DNA of 64,000 nucleotides from Prado023 sp963714995 (GTDB taxonomy: Bacteria; Actinomycetota; Actinomycetes; S36-B12; CAIYMF01): the NCBI GenBank assembly GCA_963714995.1, contig CAVQQP010000017.1:248001-312000 (forward strand), given 5' to 3'. The notes beneath the pieces are model-generated. The model worked only from the letters and a program-made list of their open reading frames with translations. It had not been told where the DNA came from and searched no databases. Below, piece after piece: positions 9,704 to 17,978 of the stretch (positions are counted from its first letter, which is position 1; each line of letters begins with the position of its first letter). Made by a program: the position numbers and the translations under genes.

Positions 9704-10082
9704 GATCGGCCTCCGGGGTCAGGGTGGGCAGGGTCGGGGGGTCGTCGACGTCGGCCTCGCGGCTCGTCTCCGGCTCCGGGCCGTCATCCGCGAGCAGCTC
9801 AGGCGTCGACCCGTCGGGGCTGGGGTCCCCGGGCACCACCTGGGCCACCGCCTGCGCCAGCATCTCGATGACGACGCCGGGGGCGACCTCCACCGACACC
9901 CGGTCGGCGTCGATCGCGACGACGGTCCCGAACACACCGGCCGTGGTCATGATCCGCTGCCCCGGCGCCAGCGAGGCCACCAGCGCTGCCTGAGCCTTGC
10001 GCCGGACCGAGGACGGCCGGATGATCAGCAGCCAGAAGGCCGCCGCGATAACCGCGAACGGCAGGAGTTCGACGAGCGTCAT
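9696..10082 (-). CDS. yajC: Sec translocase accessory subunit YajC
   Basis: A 128-residue single-span membrane protein that associates with SecDF. The N-terminal helix (MTLVELLPFAVIAAAFWLLI) is followed by RPSSVRRKAQ and the conserved cytoplasmic segment LAPGQRIMTTAGVFGTV, then an acidic Pro-rich tail. The ATG at 10082 is preferred over an in-frame GTG 18 bases upstream because an AAAGGG ribosome site lies just ahead. It lies 30 bases after ruvB and overlaps secD, so ruvCAB and yajC-secDF may share transcripts. Confidence 0.93.
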   Translation of the reverse strand: MTLVELLPFAVIAAAFWLLIIRPSSVRRKAQAALVASLAPGQRIMTTAGVFGTVVAIDADRVSVEVAPGVVIEMLAQAVAQVVPGDPSPDGSTPELLADDGPEPETSREADVDDPPTLPTLTPEADRG

Positions 10083-10112
10083 GGGGGCCCTTTCGCACAA
10101 TTGGACCCGATT

Positions 10113-11189
10113 CTAGACGCCCGGCGCGCCACCTCGGTCATTGCTGTCCGGTGCGTCGCTGTCGAACGGCAGGCCGATCTGCCCGGTCGAGGCCGGCGGG
10201 GTCAGGCCCAGGTGCCGCCATGCGGCCTCCGTGGCCATCCGACCACGGGGCGTGCGGTACAGCAGGCCCGCCCGCACGAGGAACGGCTCGGCCACCGTCT
10301 CCACGGTCTCGGGCTCCTCCGCGACCGCCAGGGCCAGCGTGGACAGTCCCACCGGACCGCCCCGGAACGTCGTGAGCAGGGCCTCGAGGACGCCGCGGTC
10401 CAGCCGATCGAGTCCGAGGGCGTCGACCTCGTAGAGGTCGAGCGCCGCATGTGCCGTCCTCTGGTCGATGGATCGGTCCCCGTGGACCAGGGCGTAGTCA
10501 CGCACGCGACGCAGCAGGCGGTTGGCCACCCGGGGGGTGCCCCGCGACCGACCCGCGATCTCCTCGGCCCCGGCCGCATCGATCTCCACGCCGAGCAGCC
10601 GGGCGGACCTGTTGACGATCGTGAACAGGTCGGAGTCGGCGTAGAAGTCCATGTGTGCGGTGAACCCGAACCGGTCGCGCAGCGGACCCGGCAGCAGGCC
10701 CGCGCGGGTCGTGGCCCCGACCAGGGTGAACGGTGCCAGGTCCAGCGGGATGGCGGTGGCCCCGGGACCCTTCCCGACGACGATGTCGACCCGGAAGTCC
10801 TCCATCGCCACGTAGAGCATCTCCTCGGCCGGGCGGGCCATCCGATGGATCTCGTCGAGGAAGAGGACCTCACCGGGGACGAGGCTGGAGAGCACGGCGG
10901 CGAGGTCGCCGGCGTGCTGGATCGCCGGTCCCGAGGTGATCCGCATCGGCGCCGACATCTCCCCGGCGATGATCATGGCCAGGGTCGTCTTGCCCAGGCC
11001 GGGGGGCCCGGACAGCAGCACGTGGTCGGCGGTGGAGTTCCGGTGCCGGGCGGCCTCGAGGACCAGGCCGAGCTGGGAGCGCACGCGGTCCTGGCCGATG
11101 AAGTCCGCCAGGCTGCGGGGCCGCAGCGCGCCCTCGGCAGCGATGTCCTCATCCGCTGCCTCCCCCGCCAGCAGGGCGTCGTCACTCAT
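10113..11189 (-). CDS. ruvB: Holliday junction branch migration helicase RuvB
   Basis: AAA+ motor (358 residues) that drives branch migration at Holliday junctions with RuvA. Walker A GPPGLGKTT, Walker B LFLDEIH, sensor-1 GATTRAG and the arginine finger region LRDRFG are intact, followed by the winged-helix C-terminal domain with the SRGTPRVANRLLRRVRDYA stretch. Overlaps the ruvA stop by 4 bases, so translation is coupled. Part of a ruvC-ruvA-ruvB operon behind a LexA box. Confidence 0.97.
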   Translation of the reverse strand: MSDDALLAGEAADEDIAAEGALRPRSLADFIGQDRVRSQLGLVLEAARHRNSTADHVLLSGPPGLGKTTLAMIIAGEMSAPMRITSGPAIQHAGDLAAVLSSLVPGEVLFLDEIHRMARPAEEMLYVAMEDFRVDIVVGKGPGATAIPLDLAPFTLVGATTRAGLLPGPLRDRFGFTAHMDFYADSDLFTIVNRSARLLGVEIDAAGAEEIAGRSRGTPRVANRLLRRVRDYALVHGDRSIDQRTAHAALDLYEVDALGLDRLDRGVLEALLTTFRGGPVGLSTLALAVAEEPETVETVAEPFLVRAGLLYRTPRGRMATEAAWRHLGLTPPASTGQIGLPFDSDAPDSNDRGGAPGV

Positions 11190-11794
11190 GCGCGGTCCAG
11201 GTGGCGCAGTGCCGAGCGCAGCAGGGCCGGGACGGACGGGTGGCCGCCCTCCGCCAGGACGGCCTGCGCCTCACCCTGGACCGACTCGGCGGCGGCGCGG
11301 GCGTCCCGGGGCGGCCAGCCCAGGGCGATCAGCCCGTCGATGACCGGCGTCGACCAGTCGTCGGCGGCCATCGCGGCTGCCGGCGACGAGGTGGATGCCC
11401 CCAGGCGGTCCTTGAGCTCGAGGGCGATCCGCGCCGCACCCTTGCGCCCGATCCCGGGCGGCTTGGAGAGCGTCACGAGGTCGTCCGTGGCCACCGCGGC
11501 CCGCAGCTCGTCCACGGTGAGCACCGCCAGGATGGCCTGGGCGGTGCGCGGGCCGATGCCGGTGACCGACTGCAGCACCTCGAACGCCTGGCGCTCCTCC
11601 TCGTCACGGAACCCGAACAGGGTCAGGGAGTCCTCACGGACGACCAGCGCGGTGGCGACCTGGGCAGGAGCGCCGGGCCGGAGGTCGGCCAGGGTCCGCG
11701 GTCCGCAGAGCAGCGACAGGCCGACCCCACCCACGTCGATGACCGCGTGGTCGCTGCCCACCGAGGCCACGATGCCGTGCACGAAGGCGATCAC
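11186..11794 (-). CDS. ruvA: Holliday junction DNA-binding protein RuvA
   Basis: The 202-residue junction-binding subunit of the RuvAB complex. The OB-fold N-terminus (IAFVHGIVASVGSDHAVID), the two helix-hairpin-helix segments (LQSVTGIGPRTAQAIL and LSKPPGIGRKGAARIALEL) and the RuvB-contacting C-terminal domain are all present. The GTG at 11794 overlaps the ruvC stop (GTGA). The same frame stays open far upstream through ruvC and the next gene, but that part is Gly/Arg/Pro-rich shadow sequence and is not counted. Confidence 0.95.
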   Translation of the reverse strand: MIAFVHGIVASVGSDHAVIDVGGVGLSLLCGPRTLADLRPGAPAQVATALVVREDSLTLFGFRDEEERQAFEVLQSVTGIGPRTAQAILAVLTVDELRAAVATDDLVTLSKPPGIGRKGAARIALELKDRLGASTSSPAAAMAADDWSTPVIDGLIALGWPPRDARAAAESVQGEAQAVLAEGGHPSVPALLRSALRHLDRA

Positions 11795-12414
11795 CGCACA
11801 CCCCCGGGGCGCACGCCGAACCCGGTGTGGCGCGGGGGCACGGCGGCGGCGGGCACTGCGGCAGCGGCGGGCGCTCGGGGGACCCGCGTCGGGATCCGCG
11901 AGGGAGCCGAGGCAGCCACCGCCGAGGCGATCCGCGCGTTGGCTGAGCCGCGCCACACGTGACAGATCGCCAGGGCCAGCGCATCGGTGGCGTCCACCGG
12001 CTTGGGTGTCGCGTCCAGTGCCAGGATCCGCACCACCATCCCGGCGACCTGGGCCTTGTCGGCGCGCCCGGTGCCGGTCACGGCCGCCTTCACCTCGCTG
12101 GGGGTGTGCCACGCAACCGGGAGCCCCGCGTCCGCCGCAGCCAGGACCGCCACCGCGGACGCCTGTGCCGTGCCCATGACGGTGTGCAGGTTGTGCTGGC
12201 TGAACATCCGCTCGATGGCGACCACGTCCGGGGACAGCTCCTCGATGAGCACCCGCAGGCGCCTGCTGATCACGAGCAGCCGCTCCGGCAGCAGATCCGT
12301 GGAGGGGGTGGTGACCACCTCGACGTGCCGCAGGGCAAGCGGCCGGCCGAGCGAGCCCTCCACCAGCCCGACGCCACACCGGGTCAGGCCCGGATCCACC
12401 CCGAGTACGCGCAC
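11791..12414 (-). CDS. ruvC: Holliday junction resolvase RuvC
   Basis: Endonuclease (207 residues) that cuts Holliday junctions. Catalytic acidic residues are seen in LGVDPGLTRCG, in the VVAIERMF segment and in the DATDALALAICH segment. The C-terminal tail of roughly 40 residues is Ala/Pro-rich and longer than in many homologues. The GTG at 12414 has GGGAGG 5 bases upstream. First gene of ruvCAB and therefore the one directly behind the SOS box. Confidence 0.95.
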   Translation of the reverse strand: MRVLGVDPGLTRCGVGLVEGSLGRPLALRHVEVVTTPSTDLLPERLLVISRRLRVLIEELSPDVVAIERMFSQHNLHTVMGTAQASAVAVLAAADAGLPVAWHTPSEVKAAVTGTGRADKAQVAGMVVRILALDATPKPVDATDALALAICHVWRGSANARIASAVAASAPSRIPTRVPRAPAAAAVPAAAVPPRHTGFGVRPGGVR

Positions 12415-12428
12415 GCCACCTCCCGATA

Positions 12429-12442
12429 CGAACAGGTGTTCG
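12429..12442. promoter_or_regulatory. LexA (SOS) box of the ruvCAB operon
   Basis: CGAACAGGTGTTCG matches the Gram-positive/actinobacterial SOS box core GAAC-N4-GTTC. It lies 14-28 bases upstream of the ruvC GTG and just downstream of a possible -10 (TAGGGT on the minus strand, near 12445-12450), so LexA bound there would block initiation. DNA-damage control of ruvCAB is well known in mycobacteria. Confidence 0.85.
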
Positions 12443-12534
12443 CACCCTATCGGCGCACCGGTCCGCGCCCGCGGCGCGACACGCGTGTGCGACTGCGGCA
12501 CTCGCTCGGGCGCCCCGGTCCGTGGGTGTGCGCC

Positions 12535-14427
12535 CTACTCCCCCGCGATCGGGTCGCTGGCGGTCACCGGATGGCCCACGACCTCGGCGAACCCCGCGCC
12601 GATGCACTCCACGAACAGCTCCCGGTCGGGGATGGCGGCATCGTCCATCGCGATCCCGATCCCCGCGTTGCCCGCGTAGGACAGCAGGGTGATGTTCGTG
12701 GCCGCCCCGACCGTGGCCGTCAACGGGTACATGGCCCGCACCTTCGCACCCGCGATCCACACCGGCACGGGCACGCCCGGGACGTTGCTGGCCGTGAAGT
12801 CGCTGGTCTGCGCGGTGGAGGTGAACAGGTCCGAGGGCATGAGCCGGTAGCCCACCTCGGCCAGCGGATCGACCAGGTGCAGCGCCGGCTCCTGGCGCCA
12901 GGACCCCACGATGTCGCGGATCGCACGCATCCGCTCGACCGGGTCCAGGATGTCCACGGGGACCTCGAACCGCGCGATCGTGACGGCGTTCTGTGCCGGA
13001 CGATCCGGGTTGCGCAGGCTGATCGGCATGTTGCAGCGCAGCATGCTCACCGGCTCGCCCCGACGCTCGTGATAGATCCGCAGGCCACCGGTGACACCGG
13101 CCATGAACGCATCGTTCAGGCTCACCCCGTGCGGCTTGGACGCGGCCTTCAGCTCGGACATGGGCACGTCGAGGGTGACGAAGTGGTAGTTGATCGACCG
13201 ACCGCGCATCACCGGTGACATCGGCGAGGTCGGCAGCGCCATGAACTTGCCGATCGACTTCAGGACCTCCACGACGTCCTCGACGGCGCCCACGGGGTCG
13301 CGCAGGGCCCGGCCGGCGATCGGCAGCGCGGAGTCCGTGACCTCCTTCACGGACTTCACCAGGAAGGAGGAGGCGTCCACGACAGCCGTGCCCAGGAAGC
13401 CCGCGGTGTCCAGCGGTGCCGCGGACGGGGCGGGGGGCATCGGGCCCAGGTCCTGGCCTGCGGGCATCAGGTCGATGACGGTGGCACCGAGCATCATGGC
13501 GCCCTGGCCGTCGGCGATCGCGTGGTGCAGCTTCACGATCAGGGCGGCCCGTCCGCCGGCCAGACCCTCGAGGAGCGTGACCCGCCACAGCGGCCGTGCG
13601 AGGTCGAAGTCGGCCATCGACTGCCGCCGGGCCTCCACGAGGACCTGCTCCCAGCTGCCGGGATCGGGCACCCGGAACCGCCGCATGTGGAAGCTCAGGT
13701 CGAAGTCCGGGTCGATGACCAGGCGCGGGCTCAGGATGTCCGACGGTCCCTCCAGGACCTTCTGGCGCAGGACCGGAGCCACCCGGCTCGCCCGGTCGAA
13801 GCGCTCGACCAGCATGTCCCAGTCCGGGCTGGACTCCAGGGCCACCAGTCCGATGATGGGTGAGCGCATCGATGGGTCGTTGGACGCCAGCCGCCACGTG
13901 GCGAAGTCGAAGCCCGACAGCCTGCGGGGGGCGATCACCGTGGGATCGGTGGGCGCGCGCCCCGCTGCGGCAGCCGAGCCGACCACGGCGCTTGCCCTGC
14001 CCGCGGCCGCCTGGGCCGTCCGCTTCGCGGCGGCACGCTTGCGCCCGCTGGTGGGTGGCGATGCAGCGTCCCGCTCCGGTGCGGTCGTGGCCGGTGCCGC
14101 CTTGCTGGCGGGCGCCTTCGCGGCGGGCGCCTTCGGGGCGGCCGGCGCCTTCGGGGCTGCGGGCGTCTTCGGGGCGGCCTTCTTCGTCGCGGCTGCCGTC
14201 TTGGCAGCGGCCTTCCCGGCGGGGGCCTTCGTCGTTGAGGCCTTCGTGGGTGCGGCGGACTTCGTGGCCGCGGCGGACTTCCTGGCCGACGCCTTCCTGG
14301 CCGGCGCCTTCCTGGCGGGGGCCCTCGTGGCCGGCGCCGCAGCGGGCTCCTCGGCGGGGGCCACGGGTCCTGCGGGCGGCACCTGCGCGCCCGAGACCTC
14401 CGGGGTCGTGCGTTCCTGCTCTGCCAC
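12535..14427 (-). CDS. WS/DGAT-type acyltransferase with Lys/Ala/Pro-rich N-terminal tail
   Basis: Acyl-CoA-dependent acyltransferase of the wax ester synthase/diacylglycerol acyltransferase family, which makes triacylglycerol or wax esters at the membrane or lipid-droplet surface. The catalytic HHAIADG motif is intact (about residues 301-307), followed by the usual C-terminal domain with NVPGVPVPVWIAGA. Unusually, residues about 34-150 form a Lys/Ala/Pro tail with repeats such as KAPAAPKAPAAK, like histone H1 or bacterial H1-like proteins; this makes it 630 residues instead of the usual 450-480. The GTG at 14427 has AGGAG 7 bases upstream, so the tail is in the predicted product. Substrate cannot be told from sequence. 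Confidence 0.87.
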   Translation of the reverse strand: MAEQERTTPEVSGAQVPPAGPVAPAEEPAAAPATRAPARKAPARKASARKSAAATKSAAPTKASTTKAPAGKAAAKTAAATKKAAPKTPAAPKAPAAPKAPAAKAPASKAAPATTAPERDAASPPTSGRKRAAAKRTAQAAAGRASAVVGSAAAAGRAPTDPTVIAPRRLSGFDFATWRLASNDPSMRSPIIGLVALESSPDWDMLVERFDRASRVAPVLRQKVLEGPSDILSPRLVIDPDFDLSFHMRRFRVPDPGSWEQVLVEARRQSMADFDLARPLWRVTLLEGLAGGRAALIVKLHHAIADGQGAMMLGATVIDLMPAGQDLGPMPPAPSAAPLDTAGFLGTAVVDASSFLVKSVKEVTDSALPIAGRALRDPVGAVEDVVEVLKSIGKFMALPTSPMSPVMRGRSINYHFVTLDVPMSELKAASKPHGVSLNDAFMAGVTGGLRIYHERRGEPVSMLRCNMPISLRNPDRPAQNAVTIARFEVPVDILDPVERMRAIRDIVGSWRQEPALHLVDPLAEVGYRLMPSDLFTSTAQTSDFTASNVPGVPVPVWIAGAKVRAMYPLTATVGAATNITLLSYAGNAGIGIAMDDAAIPDRELFVECIGAGFAEVVGHPVTASDPIAGE

Positions 14428-14497
14428 GTCGTTGCTCCTGTGGTCCGGGGGTATCCGAACCGTACCCGTGCTGCGCAACCGATGTGAGGCCGAGCAC

Positions 14498-15250
14498 CTA
14501 CTCCATCTCGGCCAGGACCTCGGCGGGGATGTCGGCATTGGTGTAGACGTTCTGCACGTCGTCGCTGTCCTCGAGGGCGTCCACGAGCCGCATGATCTTC
14601 CCGGCGCCCACCGCATCGAGCGGGACCTCCACGGAGGCCACGAACTCCGCCTCGGCCGACTCGTAGTCCAGGCCCTGCGCCTGCAGCGCCTTGCGGGCCG
14701 GGACCATGTCGGAGGCCTCGGTGATGACCTCGAACGCCTCACCGAGGTCGTTGACCTCCTCGGCACCGGCGTCGAGGACGGCCATCAGGACGTCGTCCTC
14801 GGTCAGCCCCTCGGACTTGGGGACGATGATGACGCCCTTGCGCGTGAACAGGTAGGAGACGCTGCCCGGGTCGGCCATGCTCCCGCCGTTGCGGGTCATG
14901 GCGACGCGCACCTCGGTGGCCGCACGGTTGCGGTTGTCGGTGAGGCACTCCACGAGCACGGCGACCCCATTGGGCCCGTAGCCCTCGTACATGATCGTCT
15001 GCCAGTCAGCACCGCCGGCGTCCGCCCCGGACCCGCGCTTGACCGCGCGGTCGATGTTGTCGGCCGGGACCGAGTTCTTCTTCGCCTTCTGGACCGCGTC
15101 GTACAGCGTGGGGTTGCCGTCGAGGTCGCCACCACCGGTGCGCGCCGCCACCTCGATGTTCTTGATCAGCTTGGCGAACAGCTTGCCGCGCTTGGCGTCG
15201 ATCGCGGCCTTCTTGTGCTTGGTGGTCGCCCACTTGGAGTGGCCGGACAT
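14498..15250 (-). CDS. YebC/PmpR family protein
   Basis: A 250-residue YebC-family protein, starting with the signature MSGHSKWATTKHKKAAID and containing GYGPNGVAVLVE and the NGGSMADPGSV segment. Family members act as transcription regulators or, in the YebC group, help ribosomes through difficult proline stretches. AAGGAG lies 5 bases before the ATG. It follows pdxS-pdxT in the same direction with a 19-base gap, the order known from mycobacteria and streptomycetes. Confidence 0.95.
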   Translation of the reverse strand: MSGHSKWATTKHKKAAIDAKRGKLFAKLIKNIEVAARTGGGDLDGNPTLYDAVQKAKKNSVPADNIDRAVKRGSGADAGGADWQTIMYEGYGPNGVAVLVECLTDNRNRAATEVRVAMTRNGGSMADPGSVSYLFTRKGVIIVPKSEGLTEDDVLMAVLDAGAEEVNDLGEAFEVITEASDMVPARKALQAQGLDYESAEAEFVASVEVPLDAVGAGKIMRLVDALEDSDDVQNVYTNADIPAEVLAEME

Positions 15251-15269
15251 GGTGCTCCTTCGAATCGAG

Positions 15270-15872
15270 TCAGGCGGCGCCGCGCACCATGGTGGCGAAC
15301 AGCGCATGCACCCGATGGTCTCCGGTGAGTTCGGGGTGGAACGAGGTGGCCAGCAGCGACCCCGCTCGAACGGCAACGATCCTATCGCCCGCCGCGGCCG
15401 GGACCGAGGCCAGAACCTCGACCGACGGCCCCACCGACTCGACCCACGGCGCGCGGATGAACACGGCGCGGATCGGGTCGGGCCCGAGGGCCGGGAAGTC
15501 CACGTCGCCCTCGAAGGAGTCGACCTGGCGGCCGAAGGCGTTGCGGCGCACCACCATGTCGATCCCGCCGATGGGACGCTGGTCGGCGCGACCGTCGAGG
15601 ATCGTGTCGGCCAGCAGGATCATCCCCGCGCACGAGCCGTACATGGGCATCCCGTCGTGGACCGCGGCGCGCAGCGGCTCCATGAGACCCCAGCGGATGG
15701 CCAGCATCGAGATCGTGGTGGACTCCCCGCCGGGAAGCACCAGGCCGTCGACCGTCGCCAGGGCGTCGGAATCCCGGACCGGGACGGCGTGCGCACCGAC
15801 GGACTCCAGCGCGTGCATGTGCTCGCGCACGTCGCCCTGCAGCGCGAGGACCCCGATGGTGGGGCCGGTCAC
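15270..15872 (-). CDS. pdxT: pyridoxal 5'-phosphate synthase glutaminase subunit
   Basis: Glutaminase that hydrolyses glutamine and passes ammonia to PdxS for vitamin B6 synthesis. The nucleophile elbow GSCAGMILL, the LPGGEST loop and the catalytic HPEL near the C-terminus are all present; length 200 residues is standard. Two adjacent GTG codons could start it; the one at 15872 overlaps the pdxS stop (GTGA) and is preferred, 15875 being the alternative. Translationally coupled to pdxS. Confidence 0.96.
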   Translation of the reverse strand: MTGPTIGVLALQGDVREHMHALESVGAHAVPVRDSDALATVDGLVLPGGESTTISMLAIRWGLMEPLRAAVHDGMPMYGSCAGMILLADTILDGRADQRPIGGIDMVVRRNAFGRQVDSFEGDVDFPALGPDPIRAVFIRAPWVESVGPSVEVLASVPAAAGDRIVAVRAGSLLATSFHPELTGDHRVHALFATMVRGAA

Positions 15873-16777
15873 CACCCGCGCTCGGCGAGGCGGTGGGGGG
15901 CGGGGATCTCCTCGACGTTGATCCCGACCATCGCCTCCCCCAGCCCGCGGGACACCTTGGCGATGATCCCCGGGTCGTTGAAGTGCAGCGTGGCCTGCAC
16001 GATGGCGTTGGCCCGCTCGGCGGGGTTGCCCGACTTGAAGATGCCCGAGCCGACGAACACGCCGTCGGCACCGAGCTGCATCATCATCGCGGCGTCAGCC
16101 GGGGTCGCGATGCCGCCGGCGGTGAACAGCACCACGGGCAGGGAGCCGCGCTCGGCGACCTCCTTGACCAGCGCGTAGGGGGCCTGGAGCTCCTTGGCCG
16201 CCACGTAGAGCTCATCGGGACTCATGGAGGACAGCCGCTTGATCTCGCCGCGGATGGCGCGCATGTGCGTGGTGGCGTTGGAGACGTCGCCGGTGCCGGC
16301 CTCGCCCTTGGAGCGGATCATCGCCGCGCCCTCGGTGAGCCGGCGCAGGGCCTCGCCCAGGTTGGTGGCCCCGCACACGAACGGGACGGTGAACGCCCAC
16401 TTGTCGATGTGGTGGGTGTAGTCCGCCGGGGTCAGCACCTCGGACTCGTCGATGTAGTCCACGCCGAGGGACTCCAGCACCTGCGCCTCGACGAAGTGCC
16501 CGATGCGGGCCTTGGCCATGACCGGGATCGAGACCGCGTCGATGATCCCCTCGATCATGTCCGGGTCGCTCATCCGCGACACCCCACCCTGGGCGCGGAT
16601 GTCGGCGGGGACCCGCTCGAGGGCCATGACGGCAACGGCACCGGCGTCCTCGGCGATCCTGGCCTGCTCGGCGTTGACCACGTCCATGATCACGCCGCCC
16701 TTGAGCATCTCAGCCATGCCGCGCTTGACGCGGTCGGTGCCGAGTTCGGTTCCTGGGGTCTGCGGGGTGCTGCTCAC
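15869..16777 (-). CDS. pdxS: pyridoxal 5'-phosphate synthase lyase subunit
   Basis: Condenses ribose 5-phosphate, glyceraldehyde 3-phosphate and PdxT-derived ammonia into pyridoxal phosphate. The 302-residue TIM barrel carries KGGVIMDVVNAEQA, RIGHFVEAQVLE, GEAGTGDV (with the phosphate-binding loop) and PVVLFTAGGIATPADAA, all diagnostic for PdxS. The GTG at 16777 has AGGAGA 6 bases upstream. Head gene of pdxS-pdxT-yebC. Confidence 0.97.
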   Translation of the reverse strand: MSSTPQTPGTELGTDRVKRGMAEMLKGGVIMDVVNAEQARIAEDAGAVAVMALERVPADIRAQGGVSRMSDPDMIEGIIDAVSIPVMAKARIGHFVEAQVLESLGVDYIDESEVLTPADYTHHIDKWAFTVPFVCGATNLGEALRRLTEGAAMIRSKGEAGTGDVSNATTHMRAIRGEIKRLSSMSPDELYVAAKELQAPYALVKEVAERGSLPVVLFTAGGIATPADAAMMMQLGADGVFVGSGIFKSGNPAERANAIVQATLHFNDPGIIAKVSRGLGEAMVGINVEEIPAPHRLAERGW

Positions 16778-16863
16778 GAGTTCTCCTGCGCCGGTGGGAC
16801 GATGGGTCAAGGTTACGTCCCGGGGCGCGGCGGCGCGAAACTGCGAAGCGAGCAGAGGCCGCG

Positions 16864-17901
16864 CTACTCGATCGTGACCTTGCTGGTGCGGTCCTTGAGC
16901 AGGATCCAGACCTGGCCCGGATCCAGGACCACGGGGTTGCCGTCCTGGTCGGTGTACGCGGTGGGGGCCTCGTCGTAGGCCTTCTCCCACCGGATGTTCT
17001 GCGCCACCCCGTCACGCAGCAGCACGCCCTTGCCCTTTCCGGTGAGGATCGTCAGGGGCGTGCGACCGCCGAACTTGTCGCCGAAGCCGGAGTCCACCTC
17101 CTTGACGTACTGGACGATGACCGACGACGCGCGCTGCACGCCGGGCTTGTCGGTGTCCCGCGCCTGCTGTCCGTTCATCCAGACGTCATAGAGGTCCTTC
17201 TTGGCGTTCCAGCGGAACTGCACGGACATCGACGGCCACCGGGCGGTGACCCGCGTCGCCTTCTTGCCCCCCTCCGGGGGCAGCTCGTCGAACACGAGCC
17301 CGATGTCCTGGGACACGCCGGTCGCGCCGGACGTCGCCAGGATCTCCTGCGGGTCGGCCATCAGGTTGTACGGCGCGTACCGGCCCGTGCCCCGCTCCCG
17401 GAGGAAGCCAGGACTGTTGACGTCCTGGGAGACCTGGGTCCAGTCCGCGGCCGCGAGCTTGGGCTGCAGTCGCCGCTGGGCGCCGGAGTACACGAAGGCG
17501 ATGTCCCCGAGCGGCGCGAAGAGCTCGATGTCGCTGACGCGCGCGCTGCGGACGGGCCCCACGGTCCCGGGCATGTCGGTCGAGAACACCGCAGCCAGGC
17601 GGGTCAGGCCCCACTCCACCGGCTCGACGTACACCATGTCGGCCTTCACCACGCCCCGGTGCGGCTGGGCACTGGGGGTGTTGTCGAGCTTGACGACCAT
17701 GACGGGCGTCCCCACGCCCCCCTCACGCCCGCTGAACGGCGAGGTGGTCGGGACGACCGGCTCGGCCACGGGCTCCGGCTGCGGCACGGCCGAGGCTGAC
17801 GAGGAGGGTGACGTGCTCGTGACCTCGTCCGGCTCCGCCCCGTCGGCACCGCACGCGGCCAGGAGCACGGCACATCCGACCACGGCGGCGATCCGGCGCA
17901 T
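16864..17901 (-). CDS. DUF3048 (YerB-like) lipoprotein
   Basis: A 345-residue exported lipoprotein: signal peptide with lipobox LLAAC (Cys at about 17), a Ser/Pro-rich spacer, then a DUF3048 domain with VVKLDNTPSAQPHRGV, VGPVRSARVSDIELF and YSGAQRRLQ, and the C-terminal part ending in a GQVWILL segment. The function of the family is not established; it acts on the outer face of the membrane. The ATG appears to be leaderless (TACTGT 6 bases upstream). It does not seem to belong to an operon. Confidence 0.85.
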   Translation of the reverse strand: MRRIAAVVGCAVLLAACGADGAEPDEVTSTSPSSSASAVPQPEPVAEPVVPTTSPFSGREGGVGTPVMVVKLDNTPSAQPHRGVVKADMVYVEPVEWGLTRLAAVFSTDMPGTVGPVRSARVSDIELFAPLGDIAFVYSGAQRRLQPKLAAADWTQVSQDVNSPGFLRERGTGRYAPYNLMADPQEILATSGATGVSQDIGLVFDELPPEGGKKATRVTARWPSMSVQFRWNAKKDLYDVWMNGQQARDTDKPGVQRASSVIVQYVKEVDSGFGDKFGGRTPLTILTGKGKGVLLRDGVAQNIRWEKAYDEAPTAYTDQDGNPVVLDPGQVWILLKDRTSKVTIE

Positions 17902-17907
17902 GGGCCC

Positions 17908-17913
17908 ACAGTA
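17908..17913 (-). promoter_or_regulatory. -10 element, leaderless start of the DUF3048 gene
   Basis: TACTGT on the minus strand ends 6 bases before the ATG at 17901, so transcription would start at or next to the start codon. Confidence 0.5.
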
Positions 17914-17978
17914 ATCGCCTCCGACGCCGGACCCGGTCAGCGACTCAGGGGCTTCACCGGACGTTCATCGGCCGGCGC

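Noticed and set aside
14030..14350. Repetitive DNA that at first looks like a short tandem array or CRISPR
   Set aside because: The repeats are codon repeats for Lys/Ala/Pro in the acyltransferase tail, irregular in length, without spacers.
11186..14497. A 1103-residue open frame on the minus strand
   Set aside because: Only the last 202 residues are real (RuvA). The upstream part runs through ruvC and the acyltransferase in another frame and has the Gly/Arg/Pro-rich composition of a GC-driven shadow frame.
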